A stretch of DNA of 64,000 nucleotides, taken from the NCBI GenBank assembly GCA_021432635.1, contig MU270061.1:98341-162340 (forward strand), written 5' to 3'. The notes beneath the pieces were generated by a model. The model saw only the letters and a program-made list of their open reading frames with translations. It ran no database searches and was not told the origin of the DNA. Source of the stretch: Thozetella sp. PMI_491 (taxonomy: Eukaryota; Ascomycota; Sordariomycetes; Chaetosphaeriales; Chaetosphaeriaceae). A program made the translations under genes and the position numbers. This document shows, piece after piece, positions 9,897 to 21,521 of this stretch. Positions within the stretch are counted from its first letter, which is position 1, and each line of letters starts with the position of its first letter.

Positions 9897-11522
9897 ATGC
9901 ATGTGTCTCCTCTGATCCTGCTGCTCTCCGGAGTCGCAGTCACGCAAGGATACGTCACGGCCAGAGATTGCGCCCACGACAACTGCCTCAGAGCTTTCCT
10001 TGGCAACGAGAACTCTGCCCTGAGCTTCTGCGCAGCATATACGTCCGCCGTAGCAATCCCGAGCTGGGCTGCCAATTGCGATGGTGATGATATGAAGGTC
10101 CAAAGCGCGTGCGCTTGCGTCTACACTTACACACCATCTACCACCACTTCAACAGCGACGAGTTCTTCAGCTACCTCGCCTGCTTCCACAGCGAGCCTTA
10201 CTACAGGTCGGACCCCTTGCTCTAGATAATAGAGAGTAGTGTTTGAACGATGCAGGCTGACTGGCGTGTCTCGCTAGCGCAAAGCACAGCCTCTGTAGTA
10301 ACGTCCACAAGCGCTAGTTCCACGGCCAATGCCGTCCCTGCTTGCCACTGCACAGCTTGGTCACAAATTGCCGCTGCGCAGTCATCGTGCTCCGACATCA
10401 CTCTAGACAATATCGCCGTCCCAAAGAGTAGTAGCTTACCGTTGACGAAATTAAAGGTTGGCGCTACTGTTACGTTTGTTGGCAATACTAGCTTCGAATA
10501 CACTCCCAGCTCGGGCTACAAAATGGTACAGATCAGCGGTAACAATGTGGTCATCAAGGGAGCTCCGGGGAGCTTCTTCGATGGTGGTGGTCCTCACTAC
10601 TGGGACGGGCTTGGGAACGGTGGCACACCTAAGTACGTATACCAAACATGAGAAGGGAGGGAGAGACGGAGAGAAATTTGGAAACTAAACGTGTTTCGCA
10701 GGCCAGGCAACTTCATGAAGGTTGTGCTCACTAACCACTCTCTCATGACCGACATTTATGTCCTTAACACCCCAACCCACGCTATCGACGTTGACGGATG
10801 CTATGATTCCGTCTTCCAGAGAATTACCGTCAATAACTCACTGGGCGACGCGCCAAATGCCATTAGTGGCGGAAAGTCAGCTGCACACAACACTGACGGG
10901 TTCAACGTCGGAAACGTGGGCAATCTACTTATGCAAGACTGCTCCGTTTGGGGTCAAGATGACTGCGTGGCACTGTCCGTCTCTAACAATGTCACCATCC
11001 GCAACTTTTACTGCTCGGGGACCCACGGACTGTCCATCGCAGGAGGTGGCTCCGGGCCCGGGCAGAATGTGACCAATATCTTGTACGTTCTAGTTTTCCG
11101 CCAACATGGATCGATGGGAGCTTTCGGCACGCTAGCCCTAACTGTTTCTTCATAGGCTGACAAACTCTACCGTAACTAACTCGACTTACGGACTAAGGAT
11201 AAAAACGGACTATAATGCGACTGGCAGCGTTGTAAACGTTACGTACTCCAATATCTATGTCTCTAACATCAAGACTCAGGGCATAGATATTGAGCAAGAC
11301 TACCTCAATGGCGGCCCCAATGGACTACCCACGAATGGCGTAGCCGTCGCCAACATCAATTTTTCGAATATAACAGGCTGGGTTGCCCCTGGCGCGGCGG
11401 ACTACTACATTCTCTGCGGCGTCGGTAGTTGCAAGAATTTCACCTACAATGGAGTTGATATCACCGGTGGCACGGTCGATTCGAGCTGCAACTATCCATG
11501 GAGTGGATGTCCAGGGCCGTAA
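9897..11522 (+). CDS. Secreted GH28 pectinase (endopolygalacturonase-like) with N-terminal Cys-rich module
   Basis: Exons 9897..10206, 10290..10632, 10702..11082 and 11156..11522 give 466 residues; introns are 69-83 bp. The first 18 or so residues are a signal peptide. Next comes a ~60-residue module with six cysteines (DCAHDNCLRA to ACACV), like the extracellular modules seen in fungal Ser/Thr-rich surface proteins, then a Ser/Thr-rich linker and the GH28 beta-helix. GH28 motifs are NTDGF with D283, QDDC with D304/D305, THGLS with H326, and RIKT. These are the general acid/base and substrate residues of polygalacturonases, which hydrolyse galacturonan in pectin. Many NxS/T sites fit secretion. 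The GTHGLSIAGGG loop departs from the usual GGHGLSIGSVGG, so exact linkage is uncertain. The donor of intron 1 (GTCGGA) is weak and that boundary could differ. Confidence 0.88.
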
Positions 11523-12025
11523 ACACACTGAACATCTATGGGATATATGTGGTTGTCACATGAGCAGGCAATTATAGATCCCGTTGTAGCTACCCAGAAA
11601 TTTGGATATTGAGCTGTTTTTGAGCACATGGTAGATATTAATAGATATCAATGGCTTTCGGAAACTACTGAAGAGGCTGATAAAGGGGTCTGTAGGTAAT
11701 ACTTACAAAATGAACAGACCGAACCCAACGGCAACACCTGCATGTACATTGAAGTAGTCCATAATGAAGATACTGGTTCTCAGCCATGATAACACCAAAA
11801 TACCAGGGAAGAAGTTATAAACTCCTGAAAACTTTAAATGCAGCAGCGATCCCGGCTCCGCGAGACTTTGCAGGGCATGAGGGTTACTCCCCAGAAAATG
11901 CTCCCATTCTGTTTTTAAATGTATTTTCTGCTGGGAAATATCTCCACGATATAAGAAGTATACCAATTTTGCCCGAAACCCACTATAATTCTTCCCTTGA
12001 GACAACACAGACTCGCTACGTGCGG
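11523..12025. other. Convergent intergenic region
   Basis: About 500 bp between the 3' ends of the GH28 gene (+) and the SDR gene (-). Frames of about 105 codons exist on both strands but overlap each other and show no family resemblance. Nothing else was seen. Confidence 0.5.
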
Positions 12026-13166
12026 TCAAGAAGTGCTCAGGTCCTTGATAATATTCTCAACATCTGCGAAAGCCAATTCTTGCAACGCCTCCATCCATAG
12101 CTTCCGAGCCACCTTTTCTCCCTCTGGCGTGTACATGATGACAGGAAGACTGTGAAATGGCATAATCGGTTAGCAGTGAAGTCGTAGCGGGAGGAAAGGA
12201 AGACGGGCAAAGAACGTTCACTTACGGCCTCAACTTCCCGTTCTCAAGGAATTGCCCGTGAGACTCCGGGCCAGCTCTAATAGCCGCGGCGAGGACCTGG
12301 CTGGCGCCCACAGAGCATGAGTGGCCCACGAGACGATAGAAGATGCCGATCATGAACCCCACCACTGTCCCCGCCGTCTGGCGCGTAAAGAGCGAGCCGT
12401 AGCACACGCCAGGCGTCGGGGCGTTGATGACGGCTAAGTTGGGTGGGATCCTGCGGATCAACTCCGAAAGAAAGAGAAGTGTAAGCAGCTTGCTGGTACT
12501 GTAGCGCTCCTCCATGCCCCAGTTCGTAGGGTCGTCGGTGTCAAAGGCTGGGAGCAAGGGGCCGGCGTCGCGCTCAGCAAACTTTGCCCAATGGGCCATG
12601 ATGGAGGACACGACGGATATGCGCGGCACCGGGGAGGCGGTTGTTTTCGCTGCTGAAGGTTTCGTCTTGACGATTGGTAGGAGCAAAATGAGAAGAAGGA
12701 CGGTGGAAAGGAAATTGGTCTGGACGTCTTCGTCGTGACCCGTCGATCTGTTGAGGGTCGGCTTGGCGCAGAGCACGCCGGCGTTGAGCACGACCACGTC
12801 GGGGCGGGCATCGAGCTTTGCGACGCGCTCGGCAAACGCTGTGACGGATGCGTACTCACTGAGGTCGAGCTTCCAAACCTCGACCTTCTGGTCGTCGCCC
12901 CGCCCTACCAGCAGCTCCTTGGCGGCGGTCTGACCGCTTTCTTCATTGCGGACTGCGAGGATGAGCTTGCTCAGGCCCACATCAAGAAGTTGCCGAGCCG
13001 TCTCTAGGCCGACGCCAACATTACCTCCCGTGACGATGGCTGTCTGGCCTCTGAGGTCGGCGTCTTTGCGCGTTAGCGCGGGAGCCTTGGCCTCGACAAC
13101 TTGGCTTTTGAAGAAGTGAAGTTGGCCAGCTTGTCGCTCCGGGGTGATATCAAAGGTAGGCGCCAT
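12026..13166 (-). CDS. Short-chain dehydrogenase/reductase (SDR), copy 1
   Basis: Exons complement(12026..12149, 12226..13166) give 354 residues. The ATG at 13166 (MAPTFDITPERQ) is chosen because the upstream in-frame extension has no ATG and reads through a poly-G tract. The Rossmann signature TGGNVGVG is at residues 46-53. It is followed by an LDL(S) stretch for cofactor specificity, LNAG, a catalytic Ser region (VSSIM) and the YSTSK active-site motif. The C-terminal exon ends with the TPEGEKVARKLW pattern typical of fungal WWOX/retinol-dehydrogenase-like SDRs. It probably performs NAD(P)-dependent oxidoreduction of a small carbonyl or alcohol in the cytosol; the substrate is unknown. A paralogue at 42154 has its last intron at the same place and phase. 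Confidence 0.9.
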
Positions 13167-14032
13167 TTTGGGGGGGGGGGGGGAGGGACGGGGATTTTCT
13201 TGATATCGATGTGGTGTATGCGACACGGCAGGTGCGCTTCGCTGAGGCAGAAGTCAAGTCACAGCGGAGGGTCGACGTGCTATAACATATAGGGGATGGT
13301 CAGTAGCGGGTTTAAGAAAGATGAGCAGGCAGGTCCAGACTGAGATTATAAACTCCGGGCTGGGTGAATTTGTCATCGCAATTCCTGACATCAATGAATG
13401 ACTTCCGCATCTGTCTACACCGACGGAAGCTCACGTCTTCTAGTCTTCGTGCTGCCGTTTGACTCGTGTAGCAGTGGGTCTCGCGATCAGCTGCGCCGCT
13501 AGCCTACCTCCGAAGGCTTGCGAGGCGGTTAGATCTGGGTAAGGGGACTTTCCTGGCCCCACCGCTCCAAATTGCGAAGAGGGCGTGTTCCCCCCGACAA
13601 AATTTCCGCTGGAACTCGCTCCTAGCTGGCTAGACCCACGGCGACTAGTTGGTAACCTGTGCCAACTGGCCTATAAGACGTGAGCACCGCACATCTACCG
13701 CCCATCCCGTCCTACTTTTAATAACCAAACCAGTCCCAAGGTTTCTAGGCAACTACATCAACCGTCTTGAACAAGATTTATTGCCAACACGCTCGTGGCG
13801 CGCTTCCCATCGTTTCCTGCCAAAAAGCTTCTAGTTCATCAGTAAAGTAACCACCGAAAGCTAGTTAAATTATACAATCGTGGTAGGTAAATCGGCGACT
13901 TCTTCACATCTGACATATCCCTGCGTTTGTAGCCAGGTGGGCAGCCTAAAGTAATAATGCCTTGATTATCTTGGCTAGAATTTACTCCAACCCTGCAGAT
14001 ACCAGCTAATTCTACACCCTAGACAAGTAGTT
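13167..14032. other. Intergenic region with poly-G tract
   Basis: A 14-G run at 13170-13183 lies directly upstream of the SDR start codon, in its 5' leader on the minus strand. The remaining ~850 bp contains no supported gene. The acyltransferase gene (-) ends at the right border. Confidence 0.6.
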
Positions 14033-15743
14033 TTACAATTTGGCCCGTATACCCTGTACAGTGGTTTTGCCCAGCTCTGCTTTGGCTGGTCGCTGTGTTG
14101 CCGCATCTGCCCTTGGATCCTCGGCACCTGACTTCCCTTCCAGCAAAACCTTGTTCAAATACTTTTCGAAAATTGGCCAGGTTGACGGGAGCATGTCGCC
14201 TGTTAGCCAAAGGTTCCCCTTTGGGTCCTGCCCAACAACAGCGAACAAAGTGGGCGAGAACCTGGAAGCTGTCACGGGTTGCAACTGCCAGTGTACCGGA
14301 TGGCCAGGCTTCGCGCCTCTTTCTTCAGAGGAGCTCGCTGGAGCCGTCTCGCCCGATGGAGCAACAATGGCTGGGCTGAAATCGACGTTGTCGAAGCAGC
14401 GAGACTTGCTCCAGTTCGACACCACCGCCAGTACGCTGCTCGTATCCCCAAACATGACAGCCTGGCCTGTCGTCTGGAGGCTTTGGTGATTGAGCCGGCA
14501 CAAGCCAATCACCTGATCTAGTTGAAGCTGAGCAAAAAGATCGTTGCGGTACTTTAATGCCAGATGCCCGAGCGGTGCCTTCAAGATCTCCGAAGCCATG
14601 CCAAACGAGAAGGCCCCGACGGCTGCATTTTGAACATACGCGGCGTCCTCACGGAAAACAGAGGGGGCCCGGGTCCGAGAGTCTACGCCAAGCACAGTTG
14701 TCACGGATCTCTCCGAGAACCCTGTGAGCTCCTCGCAGGCCATCCGCGTAGCCAAGGCAGTAATAATATCGCCATCGCTGACAAATGGGATGCCTCCTTC
14801 CCGTTGGCCGAAGCTCTTGGCGAGGTCGTTGTTGGCCTTCTTCCGCAGAGCCAGGACAAGCTCTTCCGGGATGCATATGGTCCGGCTCTCGAGTTGGGGA
14901 GACCACCACGCTTCGGCCATGAATCGAAGGCCCCAGGCAGTCAGTCGCCATCCAGATATCTGCCTGTCGGCGAGCAGATACGGCGTTGATGGCTCCTCAG
15001 CGTTGTAAAGCTTCGCCATGGGATCATCGTGGAACCCGAGAAACGGCGGTACTTGATCCAGCTTGCCGGCCAAGGAAAGACACCAGGCTTTGATGAACGA
15101 TGTGAATCCCATCATATCTGTGACGGTATGTAGGAAGGAAAGCGACACCAGCGTGCCATCCGCAAAGTTCACTACCCGGAGCGCGATTTGCGGTTCGTCA
15201 CCTTGCAAGTAGTCCTCGAACTTGTCGGGCGAACCAGGCCCGACACTTAGCGACCTAAAGTAGCGGGGACTTGGATAAGTCTCCAGCTTACCCGTAGCCT
15301 GGGGTAGTTTGGATGCGAGAGGATGCTCTGACATTCGCATCTCTTCATTGGCATGCGAAAACCTCAGCGGAGGCCTCTCCGCGGTAAATTGACGTGGAAT
15401 CCGAATCTCGTGCTTTCCAGAGTCCTAGCGGCCCTACATCAGTCTCCCCCCCCGGGACCTGCCAACCCAGAGAGATTGGCAAAAGTTCAAGGACACCAAC
15501 CGTCTTGTGCAACCTGCCTCCCATCTTTCTCCAGCCGTCTAGCTCGAGCAGCTGCCACAGCGACTGCTTCAATTTGTTGGCATCGAGGACCTCGTCAAAC
15601 CGGCAAGTCCACGCCACTGGACAACCTTGATATCCGCCCAGGTCATCGAGCATATGCATGCGCACGACCTCGTCAGTGGGCACCAGCATAGCTGGCTCCC
15701 GCTTGGGCGCGGACCCGAAGACGCCTTTAAGAATTGACGCCAT
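14033..15743 (-). CDS. BAHD-like acyltransferase (PF02458-type)
   Basis: Exons complement(14033..15424, 15501..15743) give 544 residues; the 76-bp intron has donor GTTGGT and acceptor CGCTAG. The ATG at 15743 (MASILKG) is the first true ATG. The fold resembles the plant/fungal acyl-CoA-dependent transferases often misnamed 'LysR family regulatory protein' in Aspergillus-type annotations. The catalytic HxxxD motif is HTVTD. A separate C-terminal half includes a VDSRTR stretch typical of the second domain, but a clear DFGWG motif is not visible. It probably acylates an alcohol or amine of a secondary metabolite in the cytosol. No polyketide synthase or similar core enzyme is nearby, so no pathway can be named. 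Confidence 0.85.
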
Positions 15744-16815
15744 GGGTGATAAAGTTGGCAAGTGTACGTATCAAGAGGAAGCCCACGACGGAGTCTTCTC
15801 CGTGCTGTAAAGGGCTACGAAGAAGCGGCTGTTAACCATACAGACTTTGGAGAACTTTATTCCTTAATCCTCAGGAATTGAGATGCTACGTAGTACCTGA
15901 AAAAGTGGGTATTCGAGCGAAGGATGCTCTGTAACGTCCGCGGCGTCATGTTTAGCAAAGGTGTGATTAACCCCCCCCCCAAGAAAGATTTCACAAAGAC
16001 TCAGTTCCAGCCTATTCTAGTTGGTCTTTATATGTGGTTTTAGACCTGCACTGTTAATCCGAGTGCTAAGCTGTCCCGGCTGGTGCAGTGTCATGTAAAA
16101 GTGGTAACGCTTAATGGTCTGCAGTAGTCCCTATCAATGAGCCAAGTACATACAACGTTACCTCTGTTAAGCGAGAAAGCTGACTGTAACAAATACAGAT
16201 TGGGAACTTGCACGGAGTACAGACAAATTACCAGATACATACCTTACATTATCGGCTAGAGCTACTTAAAGCCTAGCTTCTTCCTTCCTGCGGCACAGGG
16301 AGACTCAACAAAAAGTGTCACGCCCAGCGTGGTTGCAACCCTAACCCCGAGGGAGCAAAAGAGCAAGTCACTGGCTACAACAACTACAAGTGATTGTCGC
16401 TGAAGAGCTAAGCGAAGCTCACTTGCGGGCATGGTAACTAGAGATAGGAGGGACTGTCTAAAATCACCGTGGCCGCAATACCACAAGTCCTAGGAGCTGC
16501 TGGGCCGTCTCCACCACCACCGAGGAATGACCATCAGCGAGGCTTGAACCCAGCAACAAAGCTTGCCCCGAACAGTGATGGTAAATGGGGCTGGCCTGAT
16601 CTTTGATTTATTCATAGTAGTTTTGGGGTTTTTTTGGGGGGGGGGGGGTCTTCTCGCTGCAGCAGCGGACCTCGCCAAATCCCATATCCCATCTTGCCAA
16701 CGTGGAACAAGGGTACCGGGCCGATGCCGAAGCTTCAGCTGGCAATCCAATCTTTATAGGCATGTCTGTATCTAATCATAACCTACTATCTAACGCTCGA
16801 TGTGTACACCATCCT
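15744..16815. other. Intergenic region with homopolymer tracts
   Basis: About 1.07 kb between the promoter side of the acyltransferase (-) and the 3' end of the HET gene (-). It holds an ~11-C run near 15970 and a T7-G12-like run near 16625-16650. No gene is supported. Confidence 0.6.
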
Positions 16816-18888
16816 CTAAAATTGCTGATAATAACTGTCAAATGTCCAGTGATCTGGTGAAAATGCCGACGTATACCAGTAGTCGCCCGATGTGCCGGGT
16901 AAGATGACCGTGTCAAACGACAACTTAGTAAGAGTATCAATGCTCATTGGGACTCGCACGGAGACTGATGAGGTAGGAAGGAATGTGTCCAATTGGCCAG
17001 GCTTATCCCAACCAACGTCTTCAACCTCATCACCGGAGCGGACAATCCCCGCACGCCCGATAATTGCCTTCGGCGCGAGGCTTTCGTCTTCGCATTCCTG
17101 GCGCGTCACCACAAGTGCAGCATCCGAATTCCAGAATTGGATCAACTGCGCACCTTCCGGGACATCGCTCGGGACGATGCCCATAATAGGATCCCCATCG
17201 AAATCGGTACCTAGGAAAATGCGGGACTTTTGGTATAAGCCCGGGGATCGATCCGTAAAGCGGACGAAATTGCGGACTTTGCTATTACTTGTTTCGCCGA
17301 GGACAGTGGCTAGCTTCTTGTTGAGTGCAACTACCTGCCTCAGTAATGTTAAGTTGGAGGATACGGTCCCCATGGCATCTCTGATCCAGCCGTTTGAGGA
17401 ACTCGGGTCCGCAAGATAAGAGCCGTACGTCGGGCCGGTCTTCAAAACGTGGCCGGCGAACTTTCCACGCGCCATTATGGGTCGCGCAAGACCTTTCTCG
17501 AAGAATGGGAGCCAGATCTTGTCGGATTCGGGATCCTGAGGTAACCAAATCGCTTCCTCTGATGCAGAGTGCTTCCAGTCTGGACGCAGGTATTCGGAGA
17601 ACAGGTCGAGCAGAGCTGATAGACTCTCGATGGTCTGCCTACTGAAGCTACCAGAAAATTTCCTGCAGAAGTGATAGCTCCACGACGCCGGATCCACGCC
17701 GAACTTCGGTACCCTTCTTGCTCCGGGGAATGACGAAGACTCTCGGGATAAGATTGCCCGGACTAAGGCGGCGAAGCGCATAATTTCAATTTCCCGTCGC
17801 TCCTGGTGGAACTCTGATTCTTGATAGAAGTTCACAAGATCTGCGTACAACTGAAAGGGCGATCTTCCGTAATCTGGTACGAAATATCGACCGGGATCAT
17901 CGTCAGCCATGCCAAGAAAGGCGTAGATTCGGTCAAGCTGGATGGAGCAAAAGCAGCCGCGAAACTTCTCCAACAACTGGCCGAGCGAGTAAATGTCGAC
18001 ATATTTGACGCGGCGGAGATGTGCGAGCTGAAAAACGCGATCGACCTTGGCCAAGACGATTTCTCGTCTCCGGAACTGCTCAGCAAGCTCGACGAAGGTA
18101 GACCACGGCATCCAGCCATGCTTCTCGTAGTTGCCAAAGTAGACGTGGAGTTCACGCGCTTGCCTGATCTCCTGAACAACCCAGCAGCGTTTCCAATACT
18201 CCTGGTCTAGTAGGCTGTGAAGCCAATATGCCGTAGCCTGCCAGTCTTTGTCTGCCTCTTGCTGTGCCCATACAGGATCCCACTGCTGCCTCCAGGCGTC
18301 AGCAGCCCAGTCTGGATATGGCGACTCAACAAGCCAGATCAAAACACGAGTGGCTCGCTCGTATATATACGGCATCATCCCGACCTGGTGACTCTTCTCC
18401 TCTACGCTGGATTGATTAATGCAGATAGCATCCACCCAGACCGTCCTATTGAGCTTTGATGTCCTCATAGCACTCAACGCCGCCCAGAGATTTTCCGCGA
18501 TGTAATGTCGCTTTCCATCGAGCGTCATGGTTCGCGTCTTGTTGGAATCTCCCCATGCATAGGAGACCGCTTCGTACACTGGCAGCTCCAGAAAGGAGGC
18601 GGTAAACAATGTCCCTTCGATCTCTGCGCCAGTGGTGGTAGGAAAGAGGATGAGAAGCCTAATCTGTCTCGCAGGATGCTCTAGCGAGGGGTAGTCCCCT
18701 ACGACCCAGTCCTCGCGCCGATCCGGCAGTAATGACGACCACGAGGGTGCCCTCCAGGATGCCCATATTCTAGACGATATGAAGGATAGGACGAAAAGAG
18801 TGGTAATGTATTGTGCGATTCGTGGGAGTCCAAATTTTAGGATCTGGTGCAGGGAGGTCCGAACGAGCTGGATACAGCGCTCAAGCAT
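16816..18888 (-). CDS. HET-domain (heterokaryon incompatibility) protein
   Basis: Intronless, 690 residues, ATG start. A hydrophobic helix near residues 27-45 suggests an N-terminal membrane anchor. The HET domain (PF06985) is clear from its three blocks: YEAVSYAWGD (105-114), WVDAICINQ (151-159) and RCWVVQE (234-240). The remaining ~400 residues carry no recognisable repeat domain. HET proteins trigger cell death after fusion of genetically different hyphae or act as general immune-type effectors; the HET fold is TIR-like. The partner locus is not in the window. The gene is divergent from the GNAT gene and is one of two likely allorecognition/immune genes here, with the NACHT gene at 60388. 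Confidence 0.93.
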   Translation of the reverse strand: MLERCIQLVRTSLHQILKFGLPRIAQYITTLFVLSFISSRIWASWRAPSWSSLLPDRREDWVVGDYPSLEHPARQIRLLILFPTTTGAEIEGTLFTASFLELPVYEAVSYAWGDSNKTRTMTLDGKRHYIAENLWAALSAMRTSKLNRTVWVDAICINQSSVEEKSHQVGMMPYIYERATRVLIWLVESPYPDWAADAWRQQWDPVWAQQEADKDWQATAYWLHSLLDQEYWKRCWVVQEIRQARELHVYFGNYEKHGWMPWSTFVELAEQFRRREIVLAKVDRVFQLAHLRRVKYVDIYSLGQLLEKFRGCFCSIQLDRIYAFLGMADDDPGRYFVPDYGRSPFQLYADLVNFYQESEFHQERREIEIMRFAALVRAILSRESSSFPGARRVPKFGVDPASWSYHFCRKFSGSFSRQTIESLSALLDLFSEYLRPDWKHSASEEAIWLPQDPESDKIWLPFFEKGLARPIMARGKFAGHVLKTGPTYGSYLADPSSSNGWIRDAMGTVSSNLTLLRQVVALNKKLATVLGETSNSKVRNFVRFTDRSPGLYQKSRIFLGTDFDGDPIMGIVPSDVPEGAQLIQFWNSDAALVVTRQECEDESLAPKAIIGRAGIVRSGDEVEDVGWDKPGQLDTFLPTSSVSVRVPMSIDTLTKLSFDTVILPGTSGDYWYTSAFSPDHWTFDSYYQQF

Positions 18889-19482
18889 AGCGCGGCTTTT
18901 CTGTGGCGGAATTGACTAGTACCCGACGCCTTTCTAAGAACAACGTATGATGGCTCTGGTAGGGGTGCGAGCGAGAGCTCGGTCTATCGCGCCGTATGTG
19001 ACCGGGATTTGAGATCAGCATGGGCGAGGGGCGGCTGAAATCTGATGTGGTGATGGAGCTTCAGACATTGCGACACGTTGTTAGGATTGGTGCAAGCGAG
19101 ATGGGCAGTGACGTAGTCATGGTTGCACTAGGTACAAGAGGTAAGAGGTAATCCAAGGCAAGGCAAGGTACGTGCCTTAGGTACTTCTACTCTCGACACT
19201 ATCTATCACGTGGACATCTCTAGTGTCAACCCACATTGAATAACCCACGGGTAAGCGCGGGGTAATCATCTTGGCATTTACCTAACTACCTAGACAGGTA
19301 GGCACAATCCCTTGCTCAATAGGTAGGTATCAATGAACGAGGCTGATCTTAAGTCATGGTATATTCTTCGGAGTTGCTGACACTATCGATACCTTTCTCA
19401 GACAAACTGCAACCTCACCATTCTACTTTGACTTATCAACACTGCTCGTGGCTTAGTTTCCCCTGCCAGCTGGCCGGCTCTC
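18889..19482. other. Divergent promoter region, HET / GNAT
   Basis: About 590 bp. It contains several AGGTA/TACCT words and GGCAA repeats (around 19140-19330), giving locally repetitive sequence. No gene was seen. Confidence 0.5.
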
Positions 19483-20137
19483 ATGACAACACCAAGGAGC
19501 CAAGTAGGCGTTGCCTTGCTTCATGACGAGGATATCCCAGCATGCTTTCAAGTGCTCTCAGAATCCTTCGGCCATGACGCACCGTTTATAGACATATACT
19601 TCCCAAGACATGACACGCCACACGGGCAAGCACAAGGTTCCGAACGTTTAGCCACGTGGAAACAGAACTCGAACGAGTCTACGTTCTTAAAGGTAGTCGC
19701 GCGAGTCGCCGTGGAGAATCGAGAAAAGATAATTGGGCTCGCCGTCTGGACACATATGACAGTACCGCCGCCGGCGGAGCTCGAAAAGGTGGAAAATATC
19801 GAACAAGTATGGCCGGACAGGAACGACCGCGAATACATGTCTCGCTTGTGGAAAGACTACATCGTACCAAGAACTAAAGCTATCGCAGATTCCAATGGGA
19901 AAGGGGTTTACGGTGAGTAGGGCTGTCCCGCCAAGAAATCAACTTGAATTCCTTACGCCCCCACAACAGTTCTCGAGTTACTAGCAGTGCACCCAGAGTA
20001 TCAGCGTTTGGGCGCCGGTACAGCTCTCGTAAAATGGGGAACCCAAGCTGCAGACCGTCTTGGACTCGAGGTAACGAAGCTGCTCCATTCTATCCTTTAT
20101 CAATTGCACAGCCAACTCTATCTCCACACCTCCCTCC

Positions 20138-20174
<37 letters not shown>

Positions 20175-20418
20175 TTTTTAAATTTTTTTTAAAAAGGGTA
20201 TCCCAAGCATTTTTTGTTTATGGTTGGCGACTGATGGCATGAACCTATAGGCGATTGTAGAGGCTACCCCGGTAGGGCGGCGGCTCTATGAGCAGTGTGG
20301 TCTCAGCGTAGAGATCGAGGAGATGTACTTTGAGGTTGGGCACGAATTCGACGATGGAAGACAGAAACCGAAGCTTTCATTCATGAGGAGAGGTGCCGGC
20401 AATTCGCACGGGTTCTAG
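19483..20418 (+). CDS. GNAT-family N-acetyltransferase, copy 1
   Basis: Exons 19483..19912, 19970..20070 and 20251..20418 give 232 residues. The acetyl-CoA binding signature lies in exon 2 as HPEYQRLGAGTAL (motif A, Q/RxxGxG/A), with LAVHP before it and a downstream TPVGRRLYEQCGL stretch (motif B). It would transfer an acetyl group from acetyl-CoA to an amine of a small molecule or protein; the substrate is unknown. The second intron is long for this genome (180 bp) because it contains a 36-C homopolymer. Apart from that tract, splice sites are standard (GTGAGT; GTAACG..TATAG). Confidence 0.88.
20139..20174 (+). repeat. 36-bp poly-C tract inside an intron
   Basis: An uninterrupted run of 36 C followed by TTTTTAAATTTTTTTTAAAAAGGG-type sequence, within intron 2 of the GNAT gene. 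It is the longest homopolymer in the window. It may be a real unstable tract or partly an assembly artefact. Confidence 0.9.
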
Positions 20419-21521
20419 AGTGACTGTCATCCTGCCTGTCCGTGGTCAACTGGGCCGCCGGATGGGCGAGCTGGTTTCCTTTGGTGAATCGGCTATGGAT
20501 ATTGTGAAATCCATTCCCGTCGAACTGTGCTCCTGAAGACTATCTGTCCCAGTAGACGGTTATATTAGCCAATCATCACATGCCCATTTAAGGTTGCCCA
20601 AAGGAGGCACCTATGGTCCCATAGGTGTTGCTTTGCCTCTAAATTTCTACGTAGGTAGACTGTCGGAGGACTCCATCCTACTACCGAAGTCAGGGCTATG
20701 AACCGCAATGTAGCGTCGAGCAGGCGCTTCTGCCTTATCTTTTGTGGCGCCCAGCTTTGACGTCCCTTCGTCGGCGTCCCAGCAGTGGTGTCGTTTGTGA
20801 GACTGATATTTTCGGGAAGATGGGTGCTTGTAGAGTAGATGGGGTACGAAACTATACTAGGAGCTTAGCAAGTGAGGTCGAGTAAATAGATAAGGCATGC
20901 TTGGGTCGACAGTATATTTGACCCTAGTCAGAATTTGACGTTCACAGAAGAGCACCTCGGCAAAAAGAGATTAGTGAGCAACGCGTTGGCATCAAGTCTG
21001 AGATCTAATACCAAGCTTGCACCAAAAACGGCCATTAGTTGAGCTAGATTTTCAAAGACGTTTGGTGAGTAAGGATCCTCCAAATGGAAGATGCAAGTCT
21101 TTAATACTAACATAAACGCCGCGGGCAGCTACTGCTCATGTTCCTGATAATCAATGCAAGATTGCTTTATGAGTGTCGTCCGGGTCACTAATCTCTTCCC
21201 AACGATTCCTCCGAACCCAACCGACCAACTAGCTGTGTGGCTAAGCATCCTACCTATGCTTGGCAGACTTGGCAGGATGGGCAATGTACACGGCTGGCAG
21301 TGGATATTCGACCGAATTTTAACCTCGGTAGACCCACTCTATGCTTCACAGCTCCACCCTATCAAAACCTAAGCTAAACTTAGTACCTATAAAACACGCC
21401 CCGACACTCGCCCAAGTTCTTGGGAATTGAATCAAGAAGCTTAGTGACAGCAGCTATATTGCCCGTCGGAACCAGTTGGAGCTCTAGAACTTACGATTTC
21501 CAATCAGCGTATCAGAAAAAG
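20419..21521. other. Intergenic region
   Basis: About 1.1 kb between the GNAT gene and the thioesterase gene, with no coding signal. A perfect 9-bp inverted repeat (CACCTATGG, TC, CCATAGGTG) lies at 20608-20627. A TATA-like element is near the right end. Confidence 0.55.
21388..21394 (+). promoter_or_regulatory. Putative TATA box of thioesterase gene
   Basis: TATAAAA lies 128 bp upstream of the ATG at 21522, in a region with no other gene. Position and sequence fit a core promoter. Confidence 0.45.

Noticed and set aside
11703-12100. Overlapping frames of 108 (-) and 104 (+) codons
   Set aside because: They overlap each other in opposite senses in the convergent spacer and have no family resemblance.
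14649-14989. Frames of 100-141 codons overlapping the acyltransferase
   Set aside because: Shadows of the acyltransferase coding sequence, which carries the HxxxD motif and a consistent exon model.
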